From DATFTE01 sp963840665 (GTDB lineage Bacteria; Acidobacteriota; Terriglobia; Terriglobales; Acidobacteriaceae): DNA of 64,000 bases. Numbering within the stretch: position 1 is the stretch's first letter; every line of letters starts with the position of its first letter. The notes under the pieces were generated by a model. It worked only from the letters and a program-made list of their open reading frames with translations, was not told the origin of the DNA and did no database searches. Location of the stretch: assembly GCA_963840665.1 (NCBI GenBank), contig CAWIZO010000010.1, positions 682,001 through 746,000 of the forward strand, read 5' to 3'. Positions 35,890 to 44,556 of the stretch are shown here, piece after piece. Position numbers and translations under genes: made by a program.

Positions 35890-38800
35890 ATGAAGGTGAG
35901 GATAGTCCTCGCTTTTGTTGTTCTAGCGTCGAGCATTCTGGTAGGGCAGACATTTCGCGGAACGATTCTCGGAACAGTCACGGACGCGTCGGGCGCAGTG
36001 GTTGCGGGCGCGAAAGTTACCATCAAGAACACATCGACGGGCCTGGAACGGGCGACTGTGAGTAGCGCGGACGGAAGCTATGCCGTCCCCGAATTGCCCT
36101 TAGGCACGTATACGGTGACGATCGCGCAACCGGGTTTTCAGACCTCGGTGGCGACGAACGTAGTGGTCGATGTGGCTACCGAGCGGCGCGTCGATGCCGT
36201 CCTGAAAACGGGACAAGTAGAGCAGCAAGTGCAGGTTTCCGGGGAGGAGTTGCCGCAGGTGGAGACTACTTCTGCCGAGTTAGGCGGAACGCTGACGGAG
36301 CAGACGATCCAAAACCTGCCGGTCAACGGACGTGACTATACGAAGCTGATCTATCTGAATCCGGGAGTGGCGGGATCGCCGGATCAGATATCGGATTCTC
36401 CGGGATCGTTTGGAACGTTTTCGATGAACGGGTCGCGCGGGCGCGCCAACAACTTCCTGCTGGATGGAACCGACATGAATGATGGGTTCCGGAATGATCC
36501 CGCGATCAATGAGGCGGGCGTGTTTGGAGATCCGGCGACGATTCTTCCGATTGATGCGGTGGCGGAGTTGCGCGTGATTTCGAATACGGAGGCGGAGTAC
36601 GGCCGCAACTCGGGAGCGATCGTCAACATTGTGACCAAGAGCGGCACGAACCAGTTGCACGGTTCGGCGCTCGAGTACAACCGGACAAGTTCGGTGGGCG
36701 GAGCGAGAAACTTCTTCAATACCGCGGGGCGACAGGATCCGTTCCACAACAACCAGTTTGGCGGATCGCTGGGCGGCCCGATTGTGAAGGACAAGACGTT
36801 CTTCTATTTGGATTATGAAGGGCAGAGGGAGTCGGGGGCGCAGGCGGGGTTGAGTACGGTGCCGACGGGCAGTGCGCCAGATGGATCGCTGAGTCCGAGC
36901 GACTCGACGAATCCGGTGATCCAGGCGCTGATTGCGCGGCATCCGTGGCCGGCTCCTAATATCACTACGGCGAGTGGCGCGAATCTGGCAACGTCGACGA
37001 TTTTTACAAACCGCGTGGATAGCGCGATTGCCAAGATTGATCACAACTTCAACGCAAGCAATCTGCTGACTGGGCGCTATTACATTGGGGATAGCGACCA
37101 GAGTTTTCCTTTCGCGCAGCTGGCGGGTGGACTCTTACCGGGATTCAATACGGTGACTCCGACGCGGGTGCAATTGGTCGCGCTGTCGTACGTCAAAGTA
37201 GTGAACGCGAACCAGGTCAATGAGGCCCGGCTAGGTTGGAACCGGTTCAACGAAGGATTCTTCCCGCAAGATAGCGGCTTCAATCCTTCAACGATTGGCC
37301 TCAACACCGGGGTCACATCCCCGTTTGATTTTGGCCTGCCTAAAATTTCAGTCAGCGGTGTCTCTGTGATTGGGGCGACGAACTCGGTGCCACGGTCGCG
37401 CGTGGATTCGAACTGGCATTTCATCGACAACTACTCGTGGAAGTCGAACAAGCACGACATCAAATTCGGTTATGAGTTCCGGCGAACCACGATCCAGGTA
37501 ATTCAGGACAATACGTTCCGTGGAAAGCTGGCGTTTGACAGCCTGCCTTTGTTCCTCGCGGGTATGCCCAGTGCCAGCGGCAACAAGATCACCGAAGGCA
37601 ATACGCGGCGGCATACGTTCGAAAATAGTCACGGGTTCTACGTTCAAGACAGCTACCGGGCGTCGCCGCGGCTGACTATGAATTTCGGGTTGCGCTGGGA
37701 TTATTTTGGCGTGGTCGGCGAGAAGGATGGATTGTTCAACACCCTGAGTCTGACTTCGGCGACGAACACGGTTCCGTCGGGCCAGATCTACGGGAAGGAT
37801 TTGAACAACTTCGCTCCGCGATTTGGCTTTGCGTACGACTTGCTCGGCAAGGGAAAGACCGTATTGCGCGGCGGCTGGGGCTTGGCATACGACGCGTTCG
37901 CGCAGGACGTTTTCGTGGGCCACGCGCCCTACAACTGCGCTTTCTGTCCGGGGGCTGCTTATGTTGGAAGTGGGAAGGTGCCAATTTCATCAAAGGGCAT
38001 CGCGTTAGATAATCTGGGGAATCCTCTTCCTCTGAGTCCAACGACCCCTGTTTACGGTACTGCCACGGGTCTCGGTGACTTCTTCGGGGTCAGCCCAAAT
38101 CTGCGGACTCCGTACACGCAGAACTTCAATCTCAATATTCAGCAGCAGATCAGCACCAAAGCCGTATTCCAAGTGGGATATGTGGGGGCGCGGGGGACAA
38201 AGCTGTTTCGCTTCCGCGATCTGAATCAGCCCAGCCAGGGGCAGATCACGGCGTATGATTCGGGGCCGGCTTGCCTTACGGTTACGCCTCCAGCCGTTTT
38301 TCCGAACTGTCCGATCGCGGGATTCGACAGCGGTTCAAATGTGCCGCGAACGGTCTATCCTAATCTGTTCTACGCGAACCAAGAAGAGTCGACGGCGAGC
38401 TCGACGTATCATGCACTGCAAACGAGCTTGCGCGTAAACAATCTTCACGGCTTGAACTCAGCCGTGAACTTCGCGTGGTCCCACTCAATCGATAATGCCA
38501 GCGACAGCGAGGATTTCATCCCCAACGCTTCGCAACCGAACAACAGCATTCTGCCGCAGTTGGAGAGGGGAAATTCCAACTTCGATATTCGGCGGCGGTT
38601 CACTTGGAACTTTGGATATGAGTTTCCGAAGGTGGGCGGCAGCTGGAGCAAGCTGAAGAACGGATGGGGGGTAGATGGGGTGCTGAACCTACAGGACGGG
38701 CAACCCTACCAACTGAACTATAACTTTGAAGGAGATTATTCGGGGTCTGGCGAAGGGTTTGATCGTCCCGATGTGGTAGGGCCGATTCGCTATGGCAGCG

Positions 38801-39234
38801 GACCGCTTGGTGTGGATCTGTCGTCGTTCCAGGTGCCGTGCACTTTCGGGAACTCGACGCACAGCTTGACCTCTAGTTCTGGGGACAGCAACTGTTTTTC
38901 TGGTACGCGTCACTTTGGCAATCTGGGTCGGAACTCGCTGCGCGGGCCGGCGTTCAAAGAGTTGAACTTCTCGGTGGCGAAGAATACTCCGATCACCGAG
39001 CGGGTGAATTTGCAGCTACGGGCTGAGTTCTTCAACATCCTGAATCATCCGAATTTTGCCAATCCAAACCTGCCCAATTTTATTACCGATCCGGCGAACA
39101 ATGGATTGGACCCGACAGGGCGAGGGGTTGGCTTCTTGCCGCTGACCGCGACGGGTGATGTGGGGATCGGGAATCCCTTCCTGGGAGGCGGCGGGCCGCG
39201 GGGAGTGCAGTTTGTGGCGAAGGTCATCTTCTAA
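35890..39234 (+). CDS. Oar-like TonB-dependent receptor with carboxypeptidase-regulatory domain
   Basis: 1,114 residues. Signal peptide (VRIVLAFVVLASSILVGQ), CarboxypepD_reg domain (about 20-105: GTILGTVTDASGAVVAGAKV), TonB plug (about 115-235; LPVNGRDYTKLIYLNPGV, FLLDGTDMNDGF), then a large outer-membrane barrel ending in a terminal aromatic strand (GVQFVAKVIF). This family is strongly expanded in Acidobacteriota and probably imports large oligomers across the outer membrane. ATG at 35890 follows AAGGAGAC. A strong terminator lies 19 bp downstream. No partner genes (TonB/ExbBD, SusD) are adjacent. Confidence 0.95.
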   Translation: MKVRIVLAFVVLASSILVGQTFRGTILGTVTDASGAVVAGAKVTIKNTSTGLERATVSSADGSYAVPELPLGTYTVTIAQPGFQTSVATNVVVDVATERRVDAVLKTGQVEQQVQVSGEELPQVETTSAELGGTLTEQTIQNLPVNGRDYTKLIYLNPGVAGSPDQISDSPGSFGTFSMNGSRGRANNFLLDGTDMNDGFRNDPAINEAGVFGDPATILPIDAVAELRVISNTEAEYGRNSGAIVNIVTKSGTNQLHGSALEYNRTSSVGGARNFFNTAGRQDPFHNNQFGGSLGGPIVKDKTFFYLDYEGQRESGAQAGLSTVPTGSAPDGSLSPSDSTNPVIQALIARHPWPAPNITTASGANLATSTIFTNRVDSAIAKIDHNFNASNLLTGRYYIGDSDQSFPFAQLAGGLLPGFNTVTPTRVQLVALSYVKVVNANQVNEARLGWNRFNEGFFPQDSGFNPSTIGLNTGVTSPFDFGLPKISVSGVSVIGATNSVPRSRVDSNWHFIDNYSWKSNKHDIKFGYEFRRTTIQVIQDNTFRGKLAFDSLPLFLAGMPSASGNKITEGNTRRHTFENSHGFYVQDSYRASPRLTMNFGLRWDYFGVVGEKDGLFNTLSLTSATNTVPSGQIYGKDLNNFAPRFGFAYDLLGKGKTVLRGGWGLAYDAFAQDVFVGHAPYNCAFCPGAAYVGSGKVPISSKGIALDNLGNPLPLSPTTPVYGTATGLGDFFGVSPNLRTPYTQNFNLNIQQQISTKAVFQVGYVGARGTKLFRFRDLNQPSQGQITAYDSGPACLTVTPPAVFPNCPIAGFDSGSNVPRTVYPNLFYANQEESTASSTYHALQTSLRVNNLHGLNSAVNFAWSHSIDNASDSEDFIPNASQPNNSILPQLERGNSNFDIRRRFTWNFGYEFPKVGGSWSKLKNGWGVDGVLNLQDGQPYQLNYNFEGDYSGSGEGFDRPDVVGPIRYGSGPLGVDLSSFQVPCTFGNSTHSLTSSSGDSNCFSGTRHFGNLGRNSLRGPAFKELNFSVAKNTPITERVNLQLRAEFFNILNHPNFANPNLPNFITDPANNGLDPTGRGVGFLPLTATGDVGIGNPFLGGGGPRGVQFVAKVIF

Positions 39235-39252
39235 AACGACTCATGGTTGACG

Positions 39253-39278
39253 GCCCCTCCTGCGGGAGGGGCTTTTTT
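39253..39278 (+). terminator. rho-independent terminator of the TonB receptor gene
   Basis: The stem GCCCCTCC/GGAGGGGC with a 4-nt loop (TGCG) is followed by six Ts. Confidence 0.9.
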
Positions 39279-39286
39279 ATTGGAGG

Positions 39287-39314
39287 ATTGTCGATTTTTG
39301 ATTGTTGATTGAAA
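39287..39314. repeat. short heptanucleotide array (inverse of the AATCAAC family)
   Basis: Four units ATTGTCG, ATTTTTG, ATTGTTG, ATTGAAA directly after the receptor terminator; the reverse complement family lies at 27194-27242. Confidence 0.65.
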
Positions 39315-39562
39315 AAGCAAAAATCTTAAAACGCAGAGGACGCGGAGGATTCGCAGAGGGCGCAGGGAGCGGCAGATCTTTCATTGTTTCGCCTCTCCCG
39401 ATGACATGGTGGGAGCGGGACTCTCGCCGATGGGGCCTCTTCGACTCCGCTCAGGGCAGGCTCTGGCGCTACCTTTCGGGCAGGGGCGTCGGTAAGTTTC
39501 TTGGGTGGTTACTGGATGGTAGGCTGCGGCGAGAAGTCGAATCTTGTTCGGGAAAGAGCTTC

Positions 39563-40675
39563 ATGCGCCGCTTGCTGCTGGTCACGGTTTGTGTCTGCGG
39601 GTTGTTAACGTCCTCGGTTGGCCATCATATTAAGCCTGCTTCGGGTAAGACGATGGAGGTAACTTCGTCGTCGGCGAAGGCGCGCGATTTGTATGAGCGC
39701 GCGATGGAGGACTACGAGAACTATTACCTGGAGCGGGCGAATATCGGGTGGAGAGCGGCGATCGAGGCGGATCCGAATCTGGCGCTGGCGCAGTTGTGGT
39801 TGTCGTACAACAGCGAGAATCCGGCGGAGGCGGCGGGGGCTCGGGAGAAAGCAAAGGCGCTGGAAGGGAAAGTGAATCCGGGCGAGAAGTTGATGATCGA
39901 GTGGATCGTTAATGTGGAGCAGAACAATTTTCTCGCGGGCATTTCGGCGATGAATGATTTGCTGGAGATGTATCCCAAGGATAAGCGGGTGCAGTATCTG
40001 GCGGGCAACTGGATGATGGGCGAGCAGGAGTACGAGCGGGCTTCGAGGCAATTTGAGAAGGCGCTGGCGATCGATAAGAATTATGCTCCGGCATTGAATG
40101 ATCTGGGATATGCGTACGCGCATGAGAGAGAGTTCGATAAGGCGTTCGCGACCATGGAGCGGCAGATCGCGGTGAAGCCGGGGCAACCGAATCCGCAGGA
40201 TTCTTATGCGGAGATATTAAGGATGGCGGGGAATTTTCAGGGGGCACTGGAGCACTATCATGCGTCGCTGGCGATTGACCCGCAGTTTTCGTTTTCGCTG
40301 TTGGGGATTGCCGATACTTATGCATTGATGGGCGATGAGACACGTGCGCGAGTCGAGTATGACAAGGCGGTTACGGGCGCTAAGAATGACGGCGAGCGCA
40401 TGCAGTTTACGCTGCAGAAGGCGCAAAGCTGGGTGCGGGAAGGGAATTTCGCGGAGGCGGACAAGGCGTTCGCCGCGGCGGCTGATCGGGCGCACGAGTT
40501 GGGGCTGGATTTAATGGAAGCGCAGGCGTATCGCATGCGGTCGATGTATCAGACGGACGATGCAGCGGCACTGAAGGATCTGGCGGCGGCAGAAGATGCC
40601 TTGTCGCACCGGGTAGAAATTGCCGAGAGCGAGAAGAAGAAGAGCGTGCGAAGATTCTGCGGTATCGGGCAGTGA
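39563..40675 (+). CDS. TPR repeat protein, N-terminal part of a frameshifted gene
   Basis: 370 residues. Signal peptide (RRLLLVTVCVCGLLTSSVG), then tetratricopeptide repeats through most of the length (RDLYERAMEDYENYYLERAN, RASRQFEKALAIDKNYAPAL, GALEHYHASLAIDPQFSFSL). Probably exported and involved in protein-protein contact. The frame ends at 40675 with RRFCGIGQ, which is out of character. In the +2 frame the sequence continues smoothly as EEEERAKILRYRAVRAAHAG into the next ORF. The shift lies in a GAA repeat at 40632-40642. The start at 39563 is set by the signal peptide; the frame is open from 39302 but that part is repeat-like. Confidence 0.85.
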   Translation: MRRLLLVTVCVCGLLTSSVGHHIKPASGKTMEVTSSSAKARDLYERAMEDYENYYLERANIGWRAAIEADPNLALAQLWLSYNSENPAEAAGAREKAKALEGKVNPGEKLMIEWIVNVEQNNFLAGISAMNDLLEMYPKDKRVQYLAGNWMMGEQEYERASRQFEKALAIDKNYAPALNDLGYAYAHEREFDKAFATMERQIAVKPGQPNPQDSYAEILRMAGNFQGALEHYHASLAIDPQFSFSLLGIADTYALMGDETRARVEYDKAVTGAKNDGERMQFTLQKAQSWVREGNFAEADKAFAAAADRAHELGLDLMEAQAYRMRSMYQTDDAAALKDLAAAEDALSHRVEIAESEKKKSVRRFCGIGQ

Positions 40676-41013
40676 GAGCGGCGCACGCAGGAAATCAGGA
40701 CCTGGCGCAGAAGACTCTAACGCAGCTTGAGACCATGGCGAATGGCGGGCACAGTTCGATCATACAGGCGCAGTATCACGGGGCGGCGGGGGCGCTGCTA
40801 GCGGAAAAAGAGAAGTATGCAGAGGCGATTCCACATTTAGAGGAAGACCGGAATAATCCTTACTCGCTGGAGTTGTTGTCGAAGGCTGAGGAAGAGGCGG
40901 GGTCGGCGGATCAGATGCACGATGTGGACAGCCAGCTGCGGGCGATGAACGCTCCGACGATGGAGCAGGCGCTGGTGGTGCCCGGGGTGCGGGCGAAGCG
41001 TCCAACGAATTAG
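40672..41013 (+). pseudogene. C-terminal part of the frameshifted TPR protein
   Basis: Up to 113 residues (NQDLAQKTLTQLETMANGG, YAEAIPHLEEDRNNPYSLEL), clearly the last TPR units of the gene starting at 39563. Its own ATG/GTG start has no Shine-Dalgarno and coding similarity extends upstream of it to about 40633, so it is not an independent gene. Whether a frameshifted product is made is unknown. Confidence 0.75.
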
Positions 41014-41148
41014 TCTCAGCCCTGAAGGGTCATCTTCCAGGAAGTCCTTTTGTCACGGCTCTGAGCCGTGCCCTCATACAAATCGAGCAAGTCAAAAGCA
41101 AAATTGACGGCAACACCAAAGTCAAAATCAAGAGCAAAGTCAAAGGCT

Positions 41149-41173
41149 GCGGACGAGGGCGCCCGCGCCACAC
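41149..41173. repeat. REP-like palindrome
   Basis: Copy GCGGACGAGGGCGCCCGCG followed by CCACAC. It is preceded (41090-41147) by an A-rich degenerate array of AAGTCAA-like units. Confidence 0.7.
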
Positions 41174-41227
41174 TTGCCGCGTCGTGAATCGCGGAACGCC
41201 GTATTTTGTGATAGGCTCGGCAGTCTT

Positions 41228-41551
41228 ATGTCCCAGAGTCAAGAGCGGCGGGTAGGGAAGCGAGTTTCGGCGCGGGTACCGGTCAAGATTCAGGCCAAGA
41301 ACTGTCCCGAGCAGACTGGGCATACACGGGATCTGAGTACGAATGGAGTCTTTCTGTACACCGACTCGCACTTCAGCGAGGGCAGCGAATTAGAGATTAT
41401 TCTCGTTCTGCCTCCTGAACTGACCGATGGGGAACGACGATGGGCGTGCTGCCAGGCTTCCGTCGTGCGGGTAGAACCTTCGGGGCAGGACGGTAATTTT
41501 GGCATGGCGGCGAGCATACGGCGATTCGAACTGATGCCAGAGATTCCTTGA
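41228..41551 (+). CDS. PilZ domain protein, predicted c-di-GMP receptor
   Basis: 107 residues, a single PilZ domain. Both c-di-GMP-binding motifs are present: RxxxR in ERRVGKRVSARV and D-x-S-x-x-G in TRDLSTNGVFLY, followed by the expected beta strands (LEIILVLPPELT, GMAASIRRFELM). PilZ domains bind cyclic-di-GMP and change motility, polysaccharide or other outputs; a stand-alone domain acts through a partner that is not identifiable here. The start at 41228 directly precedes the domain; the frame is open 54 bp further upstream. Confidence 0.9.
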   Translation: MSQSQERRVGKRVSARVPVKIQAKNCPEQTGHTRDLSTNGVFLYTDSHFSEGSELEIILVLPPELTDGERRWACCQASVVRVEPSGQDGNFGMAASIRRFELMPEIP

Positions 41552-41553
41552 AG

Positions 41554-41660
41554 CGGACCTCGGACCTTAGACCTCAGACTTCAGCAAAACACAATGGCAT
41601 CTTGAGCGAGCGTCTGGCTGAGGTCTGAGGTCTGAGGTCTGAAGTCTAAGGTCTGTTTTT
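41554..41660. repeat. inverted heptanucleotide arrays forming a terminator-like hairpin
   Basis: The left arm 41554-41581 (CGGACCT x2, TAGACCT, CAGACTT) begins 2 bp after the PilZ stop. The right arm 41618-41652 (CTGAGGT x3, CTGAAGT, CTAAGGT) is its reverse-complement family, and a run of Ts follows (41655-41660). The arms can pair over roughly 28 bp with a 36-nt loop. Confidence 0.8.
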
Positions 41661-41754
41661 TCGTTTGCCAATGCATCGGGCGCGGTGCAATAATGCGTGG
41701 CCCTTGGATTGCTCTGGTTCAAGGTTACATACGCATTGTTGAGGCGGTTCGGTT

Positions 41755-42102
41755 ATGTGGATGGAAAAACTCGCGGTTGGTGTGCTGCGTGTGCAGACGC
41801 CGCTCGGTCCCCGGTATATTGCTCCTACCTTTTGGCAGCGCGTTCAACTGCTGTGGATCTTCCGCAATTTTGACGTGCTGCCGTTGCAAGTATTGAATCG
41901 GTGGCAGCAGAGATTGATCGACGAGTTGTGCGTCGAGAGGCGGTTTGTTTCGCTGTCGACGCCGACGATGATGGAAGATGCTCCTGTTTTGGGAACGGTG
42001 GAGCGGCGGCCTCCGGTCGAAGTGGAACGGTTGCCGGAACGCAAGCCCGCGGCGGGAGAGGTGCCGGCGCCGTTTGCCGCGGATGTGCGGCAGAGAAGTT
42101 AA
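41755..42102 (+). CDS. conserved hypothetical protein
   Basis: 115 residues. An amphipathic N-terminal part (WMEKLAVGVLRVQTPLGPRY, FWQRVQLLWIFRNFDVLPLQ) that looks well conserved in style, then a Pro/Glu-rich tail (VERRPPVEVERLPERKPA). No known domain. The region upstream has no strong Shine-Dalgarno; the ATG at 41761 is an alternative. Confidence 0.65.
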   Translation: MWMEKLAVGVLRVQTPLGPRYIAPTFWQRVQLLWIFRNFDVLPLQVLNRWQQRLIDELCVERRFVSLSTPTMMEDAPVLGTVERRPPVEVERLPERKPAAGEVPAPFAADVRQRS

Positions 42103-42254
42103 GCAATTTCCTTAAGTGACAGGGCGCGGCTTAAGTCGTGCCCTGTCTGGTCTTGCTGGCTGGTTGTGGACGTTCCTTCCTGTAGTTTCTTTCTCGAAAA
42201 GCAGACGCGGTGGTTAGAGGTGCTCTGGTTTTGAGGTTTTTGTCTTCGTGGCCA

Positions 42255-42283
42255 GACGCGGGCGAGGGCGCCCGCGCCACACA
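42255..42283. repeat. REP-like palindrome
   Basis: Most complete copy of the dispersed element: ACGCGGGCGAGGGCGCCCGC followed by GCCACAC. It lies 12 bp beyond the stop of the convergent secreted protein gene. Confidence 0.75.
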
Positions 42284-42294
42284 TGCAAATTCTT

Positions 42295-42834
42295 TTATTG
42301 TTGTTCGGAGGAAGGCTCGCTCTGGGATTGCGGCCTTGATCCGTTGTGGGACCCGTTTGCGGCCGGCATCTCGCCGCAGGGACCTTCACCGCCGCCGTGA
42401 TGCATGCCGCCACCGCCACCGTGTTGTTCTCCACGTTGTTCACGGCAAGACTTGAGCGACTCCTGCTGTTGCGGGCTGACCAGGTTCTGCATCTCTTTTT
42501 GGGCCTGCTCATGAAGCTGGCGAATCTGCTGCTGTTTTTGCTGCGGGCTTAGCGACGAATTCGAGCAGACAGATTGCACCTGGGAGCGCGTGTTCTCTTC
42601 GATCTGATGGTGCTGCTGAAAGGCCGACTGCGAGATTCCGGCGACTTGCCAGCAAGGTTGCTGCCGTTGTCCGCGGCGGCTGCCGGGCGCGTTCGAGCCA
42701 GGCGCATTGGATCCGGGCGAACCGGCCGGGGGCGCAGAGCTTCCGGGGACTCCGGCGGCGGTTTGCGATAAAGCGGGCAGGGCCGTGAGGGCAACAAGAG
42801 TCAGAGCGAGAAATAGGGGCCGGGGACGGGTCAT
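42295..42834 (-). CDS. secreted Gln/Pro/Gly-rich protein
   Basis: 179 residues. Signal peptide (PLFLALTLVALTALPALSQ), a Pro/Gly/Ser-rich linker, then a helical Gln-rich domain with spaced cysteines (AFQQHHQIEENTRSQVQSVC, QQKQQQIRQLHEQAQKEMQN) and a Gly/His-rich tail (GGGGGMHHGGGEG). The helical part is reminiscent of small periplasmic Spy/CpxP-like or metal-binding proteins but no motif proves it. A good Shine-Dalgarno (GGAGG) stands upstream of ATG 42834. Function unknown. Confidence 0.75.
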   Translation of the reverse strand: MTRPRPLFLALTLVALTALPALSQTAAGVPGSSAPPAGSPGSNAPGSNAPGSRRGQRQQPCWQVAGISQSAFQQHHQIEENTRSQVQSVCSNSSLSPQQKQQQIRQLHEQAQKEMQNLVSPQQQESLKSCREQRGEQHGGGGGMHHGGGEGPCGEMPAANGSHNGSRPQSQSEPSSEQQ

Positions 42835-43107
42835 GAGAAACCTCCGGTTAAGCGAACCCTTTTGCTGGGAAGAAGTTGCTTCTTAGAATATCACTGCAGT
42901 GACGGAAGGGAAGGGGGGCGCTTCCATTGGGACAGGGGTTGGTCGCATGACGAGGGGGTGTGTTAGTATTTCTGTCGGCGGTCTTGGAACGAAAGAGTTT
43001 TCGTAGCCGGGACAAAGCAGCTTCCCAAGCTGCGGCATGAGCCTAATTTGCCTGTAGCCCGCGGAGGATCGGCGGGCGATCCCAGGAAGAACAAGCTCAC
43101 CGTAAAA

Positions 43108-43183
<76 letters not shown>

Positions 43184-43184
43184 C

Positions 43185-43766
43185 TTAACTTGATTGTCCA
43201 CTAGCTCTTGTAAGCCCAGCCGTGGAGCCGGCCAAAACGGGTCTATCGCTAGTGTGCCTAAAATTGTGCCCACCTGCGAGTTTTGCGAATGCCCTCTCGA
43301 TAGCATCCGCTTGCGGATGGCAGTATCGCTGAGTGATGGTGATAGAGCTATGTCCCGCGATCCTTGCCAGAGTGAAAGCATCGCAGCCGTTCTCCGCGAG
43401 TCGCGTGAGGGCGGAATGGCGGAGGCAATATGGCTCGAAGGTCTTCACGCCGGCTTGTATCGTTCTCTCGTGTCTCAGAATGTAGTCGCTCTCTAGGCCG
43501 GTCGCTTCTCGCACAGCGTCCTGCCACATTCCTGCGCTGCCGTCTTTTTGCCACGTCTTGTAAGCAGCCGTTGCCGACCCTAACTTCTTGAGTGCATTGG
43601 CATGCTGAATCTTGCCACTACTCTCTTCCAAGTGGCCCGACTTGGATGCCGTCAGGAAAAACCCATCCCTCAACCGGATTCTTCTGAGCTTCATGGCGTT
43701 GCTTGAGCACTGCGTACACTTCCGGGAGCATCGGCAGAAAACGTCGTGCTGCTTTCGTCTTGCCAT
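43185..43766 (-). pseudogene. tyrosine integrase, C-terminal catalytic fragment (element 1)
   Basis: The coding part below about 43655 carries the second half of the tyrosine recombinase active site: CLRHSALTRL (His-x-x-Arg context), IAGHSSITITQRYCHP with the second His and the nucleophilic Tyr. The upstream, N-terminal half lies in another frame (next entry). The shift is near 43640-43660, at GWVFP/TASKSGHLEES. The stop codon (TAA, 43185-43187) is one base from the tRNA-Lys CCA end, the usual layout for integrases next to their attachment site. With the frameshift the enzyme is probably inactive. Confidence 0.85.
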
Positions 43767-44556
43767 CTGCTATCTGAATGAGGCCGCCGGTCCCATTCAT
43801 AAGCACATGTTCCCATCGAAGTTTGTATGCCTCGCCGGGACGCATCCCCGTACCGTAAAGAACCGTGACCACATCTCGCCACGGCTGACGGCATAACTCC
43901 CGATATGCAAGGAACTCAGATTCCGTCACGATGCGTTCTCGTTGGCGCTCGCCTGTCGCAAGAGCCAGCTTTGGAGCGCGGTCAATTTTTCCCCACTCGT
44001 CTGCAAGGTTCAACGCACGCCTGAGGGTTCGTAAGCCGCAGTTCACGGTAGATGGGGAAAGGCGCGATTGCCGTGCGATAAAGCCCGCTGAGTGCTGCGA
44101 AGTTATTTGATCAAGCCGGAGGTCTCCCATTTCTGCCGCGAGCAACAGCGAGGACCCGTATGCGTAGTATTCGATTGTCTTTGGCTTGCTAGCTAAGTGA
44201 GCTTCAACATAAGGTAGAAAGTCGAGTCTTAGGAACTCGCAAAGTGACGGAACCTTAGTGTGGCGCTTTCTCCAAGCAAAGCTGCAGGAGTCAGTACAAA
44301 AAACATGCCCCAGGTTCTGCTGCGCTTCTGATGCATTGAACCACTTTTCGCATTCGTCGCAAAACAGCACTTCGGAGCACTTCAGCCGTGAGCAAGCGTC
44401 CTTGCGGACGTCTTCCTGCTTCGAGAGGCGTGTCTTGTGGGCAGCTTCGATGCTTCGAGCCTTACGATCATTGCCCTGCTTTGTGGACTCGCGAACCATT
44501 TCGCCATTCCACATGAACTTGTACCAGTAAACATTGCCTCGCTTGTAAATGCTCAT
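43618..44556 (-). CDS. tyrosine integrase, N-terminal part with embedded zinc finger (element 1, frameshifted)
   Basis: 312 residues. An N-terminal DNA-binding opening (IYKRGNVYWYKFMWNGEMVR) is followed by an unusual Cys cluster (about 65-100: LFCDECEKWFNASEA, HVFCTDSCSFAWRKRH), a core-binding SAM-like domain (about 110-190) and the first catalytic arginine in YGTGMRPGEAYKLRWEHV. The reading frame then leaves the expected path at GWVFPDGIQVG and stops; the rest of the catalytic domain is in the frame ending at 43185. Its start overlaps the stop of the zinc-finger gene by 4 bp (ATGA), implying translational coupling. Confidence 0.9.
   Translation of the reverse strand: MSIYKRGNVYWYKFMWNGEMVRESTKQGNDRKARSIEAAHKTRLSKQEDVRKDACSRLKCSEVLFCDECEKWFNASEAQQNLGHVFCTDSCSFAWRKRHTKVPSLCEFLRLDFLPYVEAHLASKPKTIEYYAYGSSLLLAAEMGDLRLDQITSQHSAGFIARQSRLSPSTVNCGLRTLRRALNLADEWGKIDRAPKLALATGERQRERIVTESEFLAYRELCRQPWRDVVTVLYGTGMRPGEAYKLRWEHVLMNGTGGLIQIADGKTKAARRFLPMLPEVYAVLKQRHEAQKNPVEGWVFPDGIQVGPLGRE

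Noticed and set aside
36280..37044. 254-codon minus-strand ORF inside the TonB receptor gene
   Set aside because: Arg-rich antisense shadow of a well-conserved gene.
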